From NCBI GenBank assembly GCA_022410635.1, contig JAJVDF010000302.1, positions 503,287-567,286 of the forward strand: a stretch of DNA of 64,000 nt. Reading direction: 5' to 3'. Below the pieces are notes generated by a model that was given only the letters and a program-made list of their open reading frames with translations, was not told the DNA's origin and ran no database searches. Every line of letters begins with the position of its first letter. Within the stretch, counting starts at the first letter, position 1. Of this stretch, positions 44,866 through 55,753 are shown in pieces. Source of the stretch: Tretioscincus oriximinensis (lineage: Eukaryota > Chordata > Lepidosauria > Squamata > Gymnophthalmidae). The translations under genes and the position numbers were made by a program.

Positions 44866-46067
44866 GGCAAGGTGGATACTGAAGGGTTCCTACGTAAAAT
44901 CTAAGCTAGAGCTTTGGACCTTTAAAAGAAAGGACTTTCCACTAGGTGTAACTTCTGACTCTTGAAGCACCTACCTGGGGAGTGTTACAGATTTTATGTG
45001 GAAACCCTATTTAACAGGCAATTAGAATCCTGGACTAATGGAAAGGTTTCTTCTTGCTCTACCAATGTGGAATTGCAACAATGAACACATGTATTTGCAG
45101 TGCATTTATGAAATTAAATTCTCCCAACTGCCCTTGTTTGAAATTAAGATCTGTTATCTTTGTTCGTGTGATGTTTCTGCGGCCTTGTGATGAATGAAGG
45201 GGAATAAAGTGCACTTGAATACTTTAACAGATACCCAGATTTCTCTAGCATAGATCTCACCATCTTGCCTTGATCATTAATCAAATGCTCCAAACTGGAT
45301 ACAACTAGTATGAGACATGAAATGCAGTCAAGTCAACTTATGAAATAAAATGTCACATGGGACGTTTTAATCTTCTGACCTCCATCTGGGAAACAGTCAC
45401 ACTTTTGCATGTGTGACCCGGGAGCAGCTTGAGTTTCTTTTTGTTTCAGATGCCAGAGCTCTCTTCTGCCTCTCCACAGGAGTATGTGATTAGTCTTCTG
45501 CTGTCTATGTGAGACCCTTGGTGTGTAAGCAGGGGATCCTTCTCACAGACCTGCCTGTGATGTCTGTACTATTTTTAGCAACTATTATGCGAGAGCCTTT
45601 GACGTCAGCTCAGTGTGTTTTAGCTGTGGGCTATCAATCACTCTACTCTCCCTCCCGTTCCTAACAGGGACTATTAGCTTGTATATGCCTGGAAACTGCA
45701 AGTTGAAAAGGCGAGCAGAATGTCTTTAAGCAATTGGTAGGGCATTGAATGAAGCCAGAGCCTCAACTAAATAGTCTGCCAGACCTCATCCCAAGTAAAC
45801 ATTTGGCTGATAGAGGCTTCTTCTTGCCTTTGAACAGGTATTCCTGTGTTAGACTAGGACTTCCTTGCAGAAATAGTAGTACCTTCACTCTTGAAGAGAG
45901 TGAGTGAGCAGGACTCAGAGGCTGCGTTCGCATTAAAGGGAAAAACGGGTGCGAAAGCATTTCAGAAAACTGTGAAGTGAATAGCAGTTCCCCACTCCAT
46001 TACGATCCCCGTTTAGTCTCCGTTTCAGCGTCCACTCAGAAAGCACAATGGCTTCTGGGGTTAGGGT

Positions 46068-46092
46068 ATGGGCTAGGGTTAGGGTTCTGGGA
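46068..46092 (+). repeat. Short telomere-like run
   Basis: Three to four TTAGGG-like units with interruptions (ggttaggg, ctagggttagggtt). Confidence 0.6.
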
Positions 46093-46496
46093 TGTATCCT
46101 TCCCCACCCAGCCCTTGGGGGTGTGAACATAGGTACCCCACCTTTTGCGCATTCCTTCTGTGTGACTCTTCCATTTGTTTGCCTTGCTTAGTTTATTGAA
46201 CTAATCTTCCAACCTCTTCCTTCCTAGTCTCAGTCCATTTCCAGTTCTTGAAATGAATAATTTTTAAATAAAAAATAGAAGTTAAGACAAAGTGGTGTGT
46301 AGTGCAACCACACCACACCCCAACGGCTATTGGCCAGGATGAGATAACCAACTTTCCACGAGGCTGGATCTGCAGCACAACATTCGTACACATGCGTTCC
46401 CGCTACTGGAAAACTGTAGACGGAGAACAGTTGGCTTGAATGGAGAAAACTGCATTTAGGTCAGTTTTCAGAGAAAACTCTGGCACCACAACATAT

Positions 46497-46630
46497 TTAT
46501 TTATTTATTTATTTTTAGTACTTTTATCCCGCCCTTCACCCTAAGGTCGCAGGGCGGCTTACAACATTAAAATAGCATGACAATTAAAAACAGTGACCCC
46601 CAAACCCTCCCCACCCATATGGCGAAAGCG
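46497..46630 (-). repeat. L2/related LINE 3' end with TTTA tail
   Basis: 'tttatttatttattttt', then 'atcccgcccttcaccctaag' and 'gtcgcagggcggctt'. This is the inverse of the 'gggcgg..ataaa' ending seen on the plus strand elsewhere. Confidence 0.5.
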
Positions 46631-46706
46631 CTCTCCATTAGGATTTAAGAGTAACTGCAGGCAGCCAGCACAAGGCCACAAAGCTTTCACAACTGTTTTT
46701 TTTTCT

Positions 46707-46755
46707 TTTTTTTATTATTATCATTATCATTATTATCATTATCATTTTCATTATC

Positions 46756-46836
<81 letters not shown>
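46707..46836 (+). repeat. (AAT)n microsatellite with degenerate (ATT) lead
   Basis: About 26 perfect AAT/TAA units from roughly 46757 to 46836, preceded by about 50 bp of mixed TTA/TCA units. Confidence 0.95.
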
Positions 46837-46837
<1 letters not shown>

Positions 46838-47119
46838 TTCCTACCCACCTTCTTTCCCGCACACCCATTAGACTCCATATCTCAGAGGATACACTAGGAT
46901 GTAATTGTTTTAATAACTTAATCCGCCATCGTAATGCAAGATTATTGCTTTCCTCCTTGTACTCTATAAATTTAATTCATTTATTCCATTTGGAGGGTTC
47001 CAATCTTCCCCACCATTAATACTGCCTTATCTTTATGCAAGACAAGACTGAGATGAGACCTAATAGCTGCCAACAAATATCTATAGGCCTGTCAAAGAGC
47101 AGAAGGATCAGATTTGTTC

Positions 47120-47390
47120 TCAATTGACCATGCAAGGACTAGAAACAGTGGGATGAAACTGCAAGGAAGTAAATATACGTTAGATACCAGAAAAAAACTT
47201 TCTGACAGTAAGGCTAACCAATCAGTGGCCTAGGTTGCCACTGGAGGCAGTGAGTTCTCCTTTGCTGGAAATCTTCAAACACAGGATGAACAGCCATCTG
47301 GGATGGTTTAGTGAGTTCTGCACTGAGCAGGGGGTCGGACTCGATGACCCTAGAGATCCCTTCCAACTATGATTCTATGAAAATCTGACG
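47120..47390 (+). repeat. CR1 LINE 3' end, second subfamily
   Basis: It has 'actttctgacagtaaggc', 'ggttgccactggaggcagtg' and 'gatggtttagtgagttctg', and ends 'gactcgatgaccctagagat', 'cccttccaactatgattctatga'. This is the classical amniote CR1 terminus with an ATTCTATGA octamer, distinct from the TTCTTATG-ending copies elsewhere in the window. Confidence 0.8.
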
Positions 47391-48174
47391 TCATCTGTTC
47401 CATCATATAATGCTGCCATCCTTCAGCCTTCCCAACCAGGATGACAAAATTTGTATTGATGGGCCATTGACAACCCAAGTAACCTCTGAAAAGACAAGGA
47501 CNTTGTCTCATGCTTTNGNGTCTTCAGTTGCTCTACNGANTNTTTTTCAGAAGAACCCTTCTCAAGATCTCAAGGCAGGAACAAAAAGCTTTTTCATGTG
47601 ATGGCAGGTTGCTGTTGACACATAGCTTAGTTCATTGAGGTAGCTGCTGCAGGATCAGTTTAGAACTACTTGTCTAATCTTAGCAGGTGGACCTTTTCTT
47701 ATGGGACTCCTTCAGGGCCCAAGCTCTTTCTCAGAAGTCTCAGAAAGACTTATATGGAACTAGGAAAGCAATTTCTAGCTGTCCATTTTGTTTTCTTAGT
47801 AAAAGTCTATTATTTCTTTGTCGGGATTTTGAAAAGGATTTTCTACAGTCAGGATGTTAATTGCTAACATGCAAAATCAGAATTATTTTACACATACTTC
47901 TGATTCTTATGAATAGTTGCACTTCACAACCTGTGGTGAAGGCTTGCAGTGTGCCATACCTCTTGTGTGAGCTATAGGAAACACAGACAGCCCAGATCTG
48001 AGCTGTGTGTGTGTTTGACATCACATTGCTATCCCTGGGCTGTGCCCTAATCCATGGGGATGTGTTTCCAACAGAAATGCCAAACTGTGCTTTGTTTCTT
48101 GTTGTTGCAATGGACAGAATAAGAACACCCTTGATTTCTGAGCTGATTGTATAAATCCATTCTGTTTCTCCTAG

Positions 48175-48270
48175 CAAGCCCCTCACGCCATAGCATATCA
48201 GAGTGGAGGATGCAGAGCATTGCAAGAGATTCAGACGAGAGCACGGATGACGAATTCTTTGATGCACATG
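48175..48270 (+). CDS. PITPNM2: PITPNM2-like, coding exon 6 (residues 326-357), FFAT core
   Basis: Acceptor CTCCTAG, donor CATG|GTAGGT, 96 nt, phase 1 to phase 1. It encodes SPSRHSISEWRMQSIARD, then SDESTDDEFFDAH. The motif EFFDAH at 352-357, completed by Glu358 in the next exon, is an FFAT motif. In this family it binds VAP proteins and holds the protein at ER-plasma-membrane contacts. An acidic Asp/Glu/Ser tract precedes it, as FFAT motifs require. The HSISEWRMQSIARDSDES stretch matches human PITPNM2 almost exactly. Confidence 0.96.
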
Positions 48271-50694
48271 GTAGGTGGAGCGGACCAGAGCTAAACTGGG
48301 TGAATGTGAGTGTGTGAATGTGTATGGATTAGGTGCAGTAGGAATCTCTGTGCCTGCACGCTAGTTACACCTAAATTTTAATCCAGCTTCAGTGCACTTT
48401 CAGAATGTAAAATCATATAAGCCAAGTGAATAGTAATTTTCCTTCTACGCATTTAAGTCAAATGTTAGGAGGTTTTGAGTTAATGAGTGACAAAGGTGGT
48501 GGGGGTGGGGGTTTACTTAGTGAATGATGGAAAAAACAGTTTGATGCTTTGCTGATGTGTTCCTGCGCTTTGAAAATGGACAGAAGCTGGCTTAAATTTT
48601 AGGTGACCAGAGCCTGTGTGTATCTGTTTAGCTTTTGTGAGCCATGATTAGTCCCACACTAATGAAGAACTCCAGCTACTCCAAAAATCTTTCTCATCTG
48701 AATGATTTTGTGCATACTTTACACCAGATATTTAGAGTGTGGGCAAGATAGCAGAGTGAGCTGCATCTCATCTCCACAAGGATTCAACTGAATGAAAGAA
48801 TTACATTTCAATGTTTTTCTTAATAATGAGTTGCAGCCTGTGGTATGTTATGGTTCCCTTCGTGTAAACAACCTACTGTGGGGCTAGAGTGAGAAGAAAA
48901 TGTATACCTCTTGGGCCATAATTACGTCTAAACCTGACCTTAGTATGCACTAGGAACTCAGGCTACCAACAGTACATGGGTGACAACATGCTATGTAGCC
49001 CAGAACATAGGACCCTTTTGGTACCAAGTCCCTGAGCCTGCTGACTGCCCTTTATGCTTCCCAGGGTGAGGCACATGTTCATGGCATAGCTAGTAATGCC
49101 CAGTCCAGACCAAGACCTCTGGCTCCAGATGCCACAGCTTGCTGGCTGCTCTCTGCAGTGCTGCCAGTCGCCACATAGATTGTTAGTCTAGATCTGGTTT
49201 TTGCAGCCAAAGCAGACTCCCTGCTCAGATTACCCAAATGCAGAACAGTCCCTATCAGAGAAGGGTACTCTCCAGGAAAATGGAAACACACTCTGCGTCT
49301 GATCCATGAATGAGAGGAAGCCTCAGTTCTGATTATAGGTAATCTGTGACCGCAGCCTTAATGCCAAAAATAAAAATGTTGTAGCTGTAATAATAGTTCG
49401 TCCGTTTCAGCTTAATTTAATAGTTTTATTACCTTTTGTTGTTGGTTTGTTGTTGTAGCAAGACCTGTTTGGAGCTGCTGTGGTCTGATGTAATTATTAA
49501 ACTGTTTCGAACAAAATGGATCCACTTCTTCGCACTAGGTGACTTTGTACCCTCATCTTTCCTTCTCCCTTTAAAAAAGATCCTTAAGGGCACATCCTTC
49601 AGGGATGGAGAAGGCTACTATGGGTAAGATCTGGGGCTGGAGAACTTCTGAAGTTGCCAATGGATGTGGAGTGAAAGGACCGTGCGTTCTTTCACCCAAG
49701 TGTCATTCAAAACCAAGACCATTTGATGCCATTAGCAAACGTGTGCCCACCACTGAGCTGGAAAATAAAATACCCTGATAAACATTTTGAATCTACATAA
49801 ATGCCACATGGTGAGAGGATTACGGTGCTGCTAGATGCACTACATAGATACACACAGAATTCATAGCAATAACAATAACGAAAACTTTGAAGCTTTGTCT
49901 GAAGGATAAACATTTCAGTATTTCATCCTAAGGCCCTGTATGTTCTAATTTGCATGTTTTTTTGTACAGGTGTTGAGCAAACTGCACCCAAAATTTAGTA
50001 TTTCTTTGAACACTGTTTACACACTGTTTGTACAAATTAGGTGCTGCCTGCAGTTGGGTACTTCCTTGTTGCACACTGCACCGAACAATTCCTCACTTTG
50101 CNACTCTATATTTGGGCAGTTCAGTTTGTGCCTGATCTCATGAAATTGTCCCGTAGATAAATAAGATAATCCTTATAGGTTTTCGTAAGATCCTTTTAAT
50201 GTGTATAGGTAGGGAATAAAGTAATAGCTGGAGATTCAAGTAGCTAATCTTTCAGGTTTTATTTTGGTCAGAACATGAATCAAAAAGTACATTTCTGTTA
50301 ACTATGAAAATATTATTTCAGAGTAGAAGACAAAGTTAAAACAAGTGTAAAAGACATATTTTTCTTTTTTAAAAATCTGAAGTGCCTTTCAATGACTGTT
50401 GTATCAATTGTCTGTAGATTGTATAAGGATTCTGTATTATATGTATTTGTTGAGTTTGAAAAACACCCTTGTAGTTGTTGGGTGATTATATTTTTTCAGA
50501 TTAGATAATTTATATTAAATATTTCATATATAACAATTTGTTTCCTTAACTACTTTTTGCTGTGTCAGATTTGCTTTTGTCTTCAATTCAATTATAAACA
50601 TGGAATAACAGTATCAAAGTACAGATTAAAATACAATATATACAATGATTTAGTAAAATAAACAGCAAACAAAAGAACTGGATAGTTTATAGGT

Positions 50695-50830
50695 TTTATT
50701 TATTTATTCGCATTTCTATACTGCCCTATATGCAAAGATCTCAGGACTCCCTCTCCTACTTTCAGATATTGTTTAGATCCCCTACTTTATTGTTAACCAA
50801 GTATAGGGTGTATAGAAATATAAATAAAGA
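50695..50830. repeat. Two L2-type 3' ends in inverted arrangement
   Basis: 'tttatttatttattcgcatt' with 'ctgccctata' on the minus strand at 50695-50755, then 'aaccaagtatagggtgtatagaaatataaa' type ending on the plus strand at 50790-50830. Confidence 0.5.
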
Positions 50831-52064
50831 AATAAAAATAAATAAAACCACAGTGCCTGAAAGTAAGAAAGTTCTAGGATAGTCACGGCTGGATTATGTA
50901 AGGGGCCAGTAGTGGTCCTGACAGAGGAAGCCTTGCAGGAGATTAGTATTTGAAAAGGAGGAGAGCTGGGATGAAGTGTGGTCTACAGAGGTATGTTGTT
51001 GATGGTTGCAACTGGAGGTGGCAGGTAACAATAACTGAGGCTGCAATAGGTCTCAACCCTTTGTATTCCACTTTGCTGCATCAGATTTCTTTAAGGTTGG
51101 GTTGTAAAAATATTGTACTGAGAAAATGTTACTAGCAAGAGAGCATATAATGTAAGAATCCCTTAAATGAGAACAGTTGAAGTACATGGTCTAAAACAGT
51201 GGTACCCAAACTTTCTGAAGTCATGACTCACTTTTGGGCAGGACTTTTATTTGTGGCTCCATACTGCTATACTTACTGCTGTTCAAAAATAAAAATCCCT
51301 GTAAAATAAAACCCAACAATGATTTTATTCAAAACCGGTGGTTATCATTCACCCATGCGCACACACTTCCCTCATGCTGCTTCCCTAGCTCCCGATTCCA
51401 CATCCTGCTGACAAAAAAAGCAAAATCAGCAAGAGGAAGCCAGTGATGGTACAATTGGCTGCTCTTGTGGATGTGGCAGCTGTTTTTGGGAGCTAGGAAA
51501 ACAGTGTGCGGAGGGAGGATTGGAAACCATGCTACTCTGTGGCTGCTATCGGGATCTAGGGAAGAGGCATGGAGGGAGAATTAAGGTGTCAAATCTTCTC
51601 GCAACCCCCTGACCTCTTTTTTCTGCTAGGAGCCATTTGGATATTTGTAACGTCACTCGAGCCATATCCCTGTCCCCACCTGCCTAGGCCTTGCACTTAC
51701 CTGCCTAGGCCACATTCTTTCCTCTGCCCATGGCCGCTCCCTCACCCATGCCCATAAAATCACAGGCTCCTCAATTCCTTCCCCGCCCCAGCCTCTTGCC
51801 TCTTCCCCGCTTGCTCTCCTACCTCCCCTTGTTCCCTCCCATTTTTGTATTTCACTTCATGTTTTAACAAAGTGAGGAACCATTATTAATCCAGGGAAGC
51901 TTACTCAGGGAGCAGCAGGCCATAGTTCTGATTCAGTCCCCGGCCTTAGGTTTGCTATCCCTGCTTTAGATTATCTCCTAGGTGTGATCATGGTCATCAC
52001 TTTGGGTACCAGCCCAGAGATGTCAAGCAGGTGACCCCATTCCCAACATTTCATTGCATTCCCA

Positions 52065-52140
52065 GTGTCCACTTGTCTAAAGCAAATGAAACATTGGGAG
52101 TTGTGGTCAGGAACATCTGGAGTCCATCAGTTTGACATTT
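52065..52140. repeat. Copy of the gggagttgt repeat
   Basis: 'attgggagttgtggtcagg', then 'aacatctggagtccatcagt'. Related to 34435, 36690 and 37208. Confidence 0.5.
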
Positions 52141-52276
52141 CTGCGCTAGTCTAAATAACTGCCCCCACAGCCCAGTTTCTTTACAGAGGAATAGAATGCT
52201 GGATGAGTCTTTGAGTATGCTCGAAGCAGACCTTTTCAAAAGTTATGGGCTAGAAATAAAAACATACCTTTCTTTC

Positions 52277-52553
52277 TAAGGCATGGATAGCTCAGTTGCT
52301 AAGGAATCTGTCTCTCACCCGGGAGATGGTGTTTGGAATCCCTGTGTGGGACGTGGGGAGGGCTGAGCTCCTTCCATTAGCCTGTAGCTCCAGCCAATCC
52401 AGCTATTCGAAAGCAGGAATTGCAACTGAATGCAAGTAGATACATGGGAACCACCAGAGCCTGGTGGGGAAGATAGAATGTCAGCCTTCCGGCAAAATAC
52501 TCTTGTAAGCCGCTTTGAGTCCCTTTGAAAGGTGAGAAAAGAGCCATAAGAGC

Positions 52554-52556
<3 letters not shown>
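52277..52556 (+). repeat. tRNA-headed SINE (second family), full length
   Basis: The head has an A box (tagctcagttgctaagga) and B-box-like 'gtttggaatccc'. The body has 'cagccaatccagctattcga' and 'ctggtggggaagatagaatg'. The tail is 'taagccgctttgagtccctt' and 'ggtgagaaaag'. It is followed directly by an ACT microsatellite that presumably grew from its simple tail. Confidence 0.8.
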
Positions 52557-52597
<41 letters not shown>

Positions 52598-52660
52598 GCT
52601 ACTACTACTACTGCTACTACTACTTCTCCTTCTTCTTCTCCTCCTTCTCTTTCTTCTTAA
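52557..52660 (+). repeat. (CTA)n microsatellite and pyrimidine-rich tail
   Basis: About 22 CTA units with two CTG interruptions (52557-52623), then a CTTCTC/TTC tract to 52660. Confidence 0.92.
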
Positions 52661-53104
52661 GTTCACCACAAACAATGTGTTTTCTGATATATTTTTATGT
52701 CGTCATTCAGTCCAGCATTCGATCACATTTGGTAATTTAGAGCACACACCTCCACGCCATCAGTTTAGCAGTCAAAACTGATTGAGAAGGGAAAAGACGT
52801 AGTCCCACCTGAACCCTACTAGAGTGCAGTCACACTGGCACTTTGCTTTTCAGTGAGCAGAAGGGCTTTGCTTAGGGAGTGTCATTCTTTACTCTTTGGT
52901 TTAAGACCTGAAGGTTGAGTGCCATGATCTGCGTGGAGAGGAAGGGGTGAAATGGAGTCATTAATTACAGGCAAACTTCAGTGACTGGTGCAGAGAGCAG
53001 GGGAAGCTATTACAAGCAGACAATTAGCCTGATCTTTATTCACACTGATAAAGGTATGTTAAACTGAGGTTTTAGTCCAGGGGTAAAACAGGATGGGAAC
53101 TAGA

Positions 53105-53290
53105 ACACAAGAGGAGCCCTGCTGAATGGGGCCACAGCCCACCTAGTCCAGCCTTCTGTCTCACCCAGGGACCCACCAGTTGCCCCTGGGCAGCCTGGAA
53201 CAGAAGAAGGCAAAATCTTCAACTCTTCTCAATGCCCTGCAAATGGCATTTCAGGAATGCCACCTGTATGAGGTCTTCAAATTCAAAACT
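53105..53290 (-). repeat. CR1 LINE 3' end
   Basis: 'aggagccctgctgaatgggg', 'ccacctagtccagccttctg', 'cagttgcccctgggcagcc', 'gcaaatggcatttcaggaat', colinear with 58970-59130. Confidence 0.7.
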
Positions 53291-53659
53291 GCCTGCAGGT
53301 GTGTGACCATCTTCTTCTTGGGGAAGTTATTTATTTGCTTCTCATTCTTAATCTCTCAGCCACAATCCAGTAAGAAAATCTGATCCCAATGAAACAAAAG
53401 ATTGCTGGGGTTTTTTTAACCTATGGTACCTTTCTGATTTCAGTGATGATAAGGCAGATTATGCATTTTCAGAGGTTCTTTCCTATCAAGCGCTTCTGAA
53501 ATTTTATTTTGAGGTATAATATTCATTGTAGTACAAAACTCAAGTTAAATTTGAGGTTGAAGCAAAGGAAACGTTTGCCTACAGAAGCATATGATCAAGA
53601 TATAGCTGTCTGCATTGAAACTTCGCAGTGCTACAACAGAAGGGGCACCAGTCGTAAGC

Positions 53660-54245
53660 AATAATAAAATGCCAGTTTACTTCCTGANAGAATTTTTGTT
53701 TTCTGTTTTATGGTTTTAAGTTNGGCTGACCAGATGATCCTTTTGGGGGAGGAGAAACCCACTTTGGGGGTGTCTACCCCGCCCTCCCGGGTGTGTGTGT
53801 GACATTTNTCCGTTTGTTGCTGAGGAAAAAAAGATTTAAATTTTTTTAACAAAAGAATTAAAAAAAAATCACTGCACCGCCACTAGGGGGCTCTGGCAAC
53901 AGGAGCCAGCTCCTGAAACCACCCTCCCCTCAGTAAAAAAAAAAAATCTCATACACTGTAAAAATTCTCACNTACTTCGTAGATTTATCAGGCAGGAATT
54001 CCAGAGGCGTATGCATGTTGGTGGGTGATTTACATATTTATGAATATGCAGATTAGCATAAAAATTAATTACCTTTGTTTGGACTTCAGAAAATCTGGTC
54101 AGTGTATTTTAGGTTATAGTTCTGCCTGCCTTTCTACACATGACAAGTGTTTATTATAAAAGCTTGGATGCCCAGCAATTTGACAGAGCTGGAAGTAGCA
54201 GCAGCAGCCAAGTGAAAAGGTTGTTCTGGCAGTGCGACTTGCTGG
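53660..54245 (+). repeat. Interspersed repeat interrupted by the TIR element
   Basis: Outer parts (53660-53722 and about 54107-54245) are colinear with 6045-6250: 'cttcctganagaatttttgt' on the left, 'ttataaaagcttggatgccc' and 'agctgg..gtagcagcagc' on the right. Confidence 0.55.
53726..54102 (+). mobile_element. 377-bp MITE with terminal inverted repeats
   Basis: Terminal ctgaccagat (53726-53735) and atctggtcag (54093-54102) are exact inverse complements. It is flanked by near-identical 'tttaagtt' and 'tttaggtt', a possible 8-bp target duplication of the hAT type. The interior includes a CpG-containing block, 'ccgccactagggggctctgg', and an A/T-rich half. Truncated relatives lie at 32998-33165 (3' half) and 61340-61541 (5' half, opposite strand). 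No transposase is encoded. Confidence 0.75.
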
Positions 54246-55329
54246 GAAGTATAGTCTGAGCAGTGATGCCAGTATTCTAGAAAATGCCAGCATCTGAGCT
54301 GATTCAGTGTCTAAGACTACTAGTAATTCAGATCAGGAAAGTTCTGAACTAGATTGTTCTCCATCCAATGTACAGTAGATGGATGATACCACAGTCAGAG
54401 GGAGCTCTTGTTTTGCTACTTAGTTTGCAAAAAGAAAGCCCTGATGGTGCAGAATGTCAAAAAGTTGATTGCTTGTGCAGTTCCTCCTAGGAATTCATAA
54501 AACACCCAATGGAAATGATTATATTTTAAGTATGCTTGACTACATGGCTGTTTCTGAGTGTTGTAACCTACCCAGGGACGCTTGAGTGAAGAGCTGGATA
54601 ATAATGAAATGAAATAAAATAAAATAACTGCTGACTGACTTACAGCTTCCACCTTTGGAAGTGGAGAATGTAATTTTGTTCATGGGACTCATGTCTGCTT
54701 CAAATGCAAATTTCAAATATACTGTCATTCTCTATGTCTGACTTTGAACTGATTCCTTTTACCTTTTTTTGTTCATTAATTCATGAACTTAAAAATTACA
54801 TTTGAATCTGTTTGTTCTGAATGTCAGAGGAGATTGAGTGACTTCAGCTGTGATTTAACCTTGGGTACAGGTGCAGCCAGACTTATCTATTGTGTAAATA
54901 TGGTAAGAAAAGTGGCTGCCAGAAATTGCCCTTGGAGAAACAAAGTGCACATTTGTTGTAAGATGAATATCATTAATTTCTGCTATTCATTATTTCTATT
55001 TTCGTTTAGATTGTGAAAGTTTATTTAACATACCACAGAGACATCTATCTCTTTGGTCTATTCAAAATGGGGCAAACTATGACAATTAATATATACAATG
55101 TGCACACTAAAAGCAAAATAACTTTCTTTTAAGGACCTGCCATTTTTGGCTCTGCTAGTTACAATACCATGAAAGACGCTGAAAAGTATATTGAATTTCT
55201 TAAGGCAGAAAACAAGATAATACTCACCTACTGGATAGTCCAGCCTGTATTTCTAAAAAGAAAAGCCACCTGCCCTCCAGTGTGAAAGTTGTAATAAAAC
55301 TATATAAAACCAAGGATGCACCCAAACCC

Positions 55330-55555
55330 CGTCTCGTGCAGTGGTTAGAGTGCCAGATTCTTATCTAGAAATCTCCCAGTTTGCACTTCTCCATGAAGCT
55401 ATCTGGGTGACCTTGGGTTACTCTCAGTCCTTTGAAGCTCTCTCAGCACCACCTACATCACAAGGTGTCTGTTGTGAAGAGAAGAACACAAGGCCATGTA
55501 AGTCCCTTCGGGTTGAGAAAAGTGGGGCATAAAAACTGACGCCTCTTCTTCTGCA
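55330..55555 (+). repeat. Sauria-type tRNA SINE, full length
   Basis: The tRNA-like head is 'gtgcagtggttagagtgcca'. The body reads 'ctgggtgaccttgggttactctc' in two parts, then 'agctctctcagcaccaccta' and 'catcacaaggtgtctgttgtg'. The 3' end has the shared LINE-derived tail 'taagtcccttcgggttgag', 'aaaagtggggcataaa' and a TTCTTCTT end. Sauria SINEs are a squamate marker. Confidence 0.85.
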
Positions 55556-55583
55556 GCTGTATAATGCTAGAACAAAGTTTGCT

Positions 55584-55753
55584 TTCCTTTATGACTGCCT
55601 AAATACCCTGGTAAAATTTCCTTTATGACTGCCTAAATACCCTGGTAAAATTTCCTTTATGACTGCCTAAATACCCTGGTAAAATTTCCTTTATGACTGC
55701 CTAAATACCCTGGTAAAATTTCCTTTATGACTGCCTAAATACTCTGGTAAAAT
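55584..55753 (+). repeat. 34-bp minisatellite, five copies
   Basis: Five head-to-tail copies of a 34-bp unit beginning ttcctttatgactgcc and ending ggtaaaat. The first four are identical and the fifth differs by one C-to-T. A 5-bp partial copy follows. Confidence 0.95.

Larger units (their letters stand above)
43302..48174. other. Intron 5, 4.9 kb
   Basis: Contains an R1 repeat (44740-44865), an L2-like tail (46497-46630), a large (AAT)n microsatellite, a CR1 3' end (47120-47390) and a short telomere-like run (46068-46092). The intervals 43302-44735 and 44870-46060 hold nothing I recognise. Several unresolved bases cluster at 47502-47542. Confidence 0.8.

Noticed and set aside
46638..46878. 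Poly-Leu and poly-Ile frames
   Set aside because: Translations of the AAT microsatellite in different phases, not genes. The same holds for poly-Tyr and poly-Ser frames at 52481-52740.
55584..55753. CRISPR-like array
   Set aside because: The copies are head-to-tail with no unique spacers, so this is a minisatellite in a vertebrate intron.
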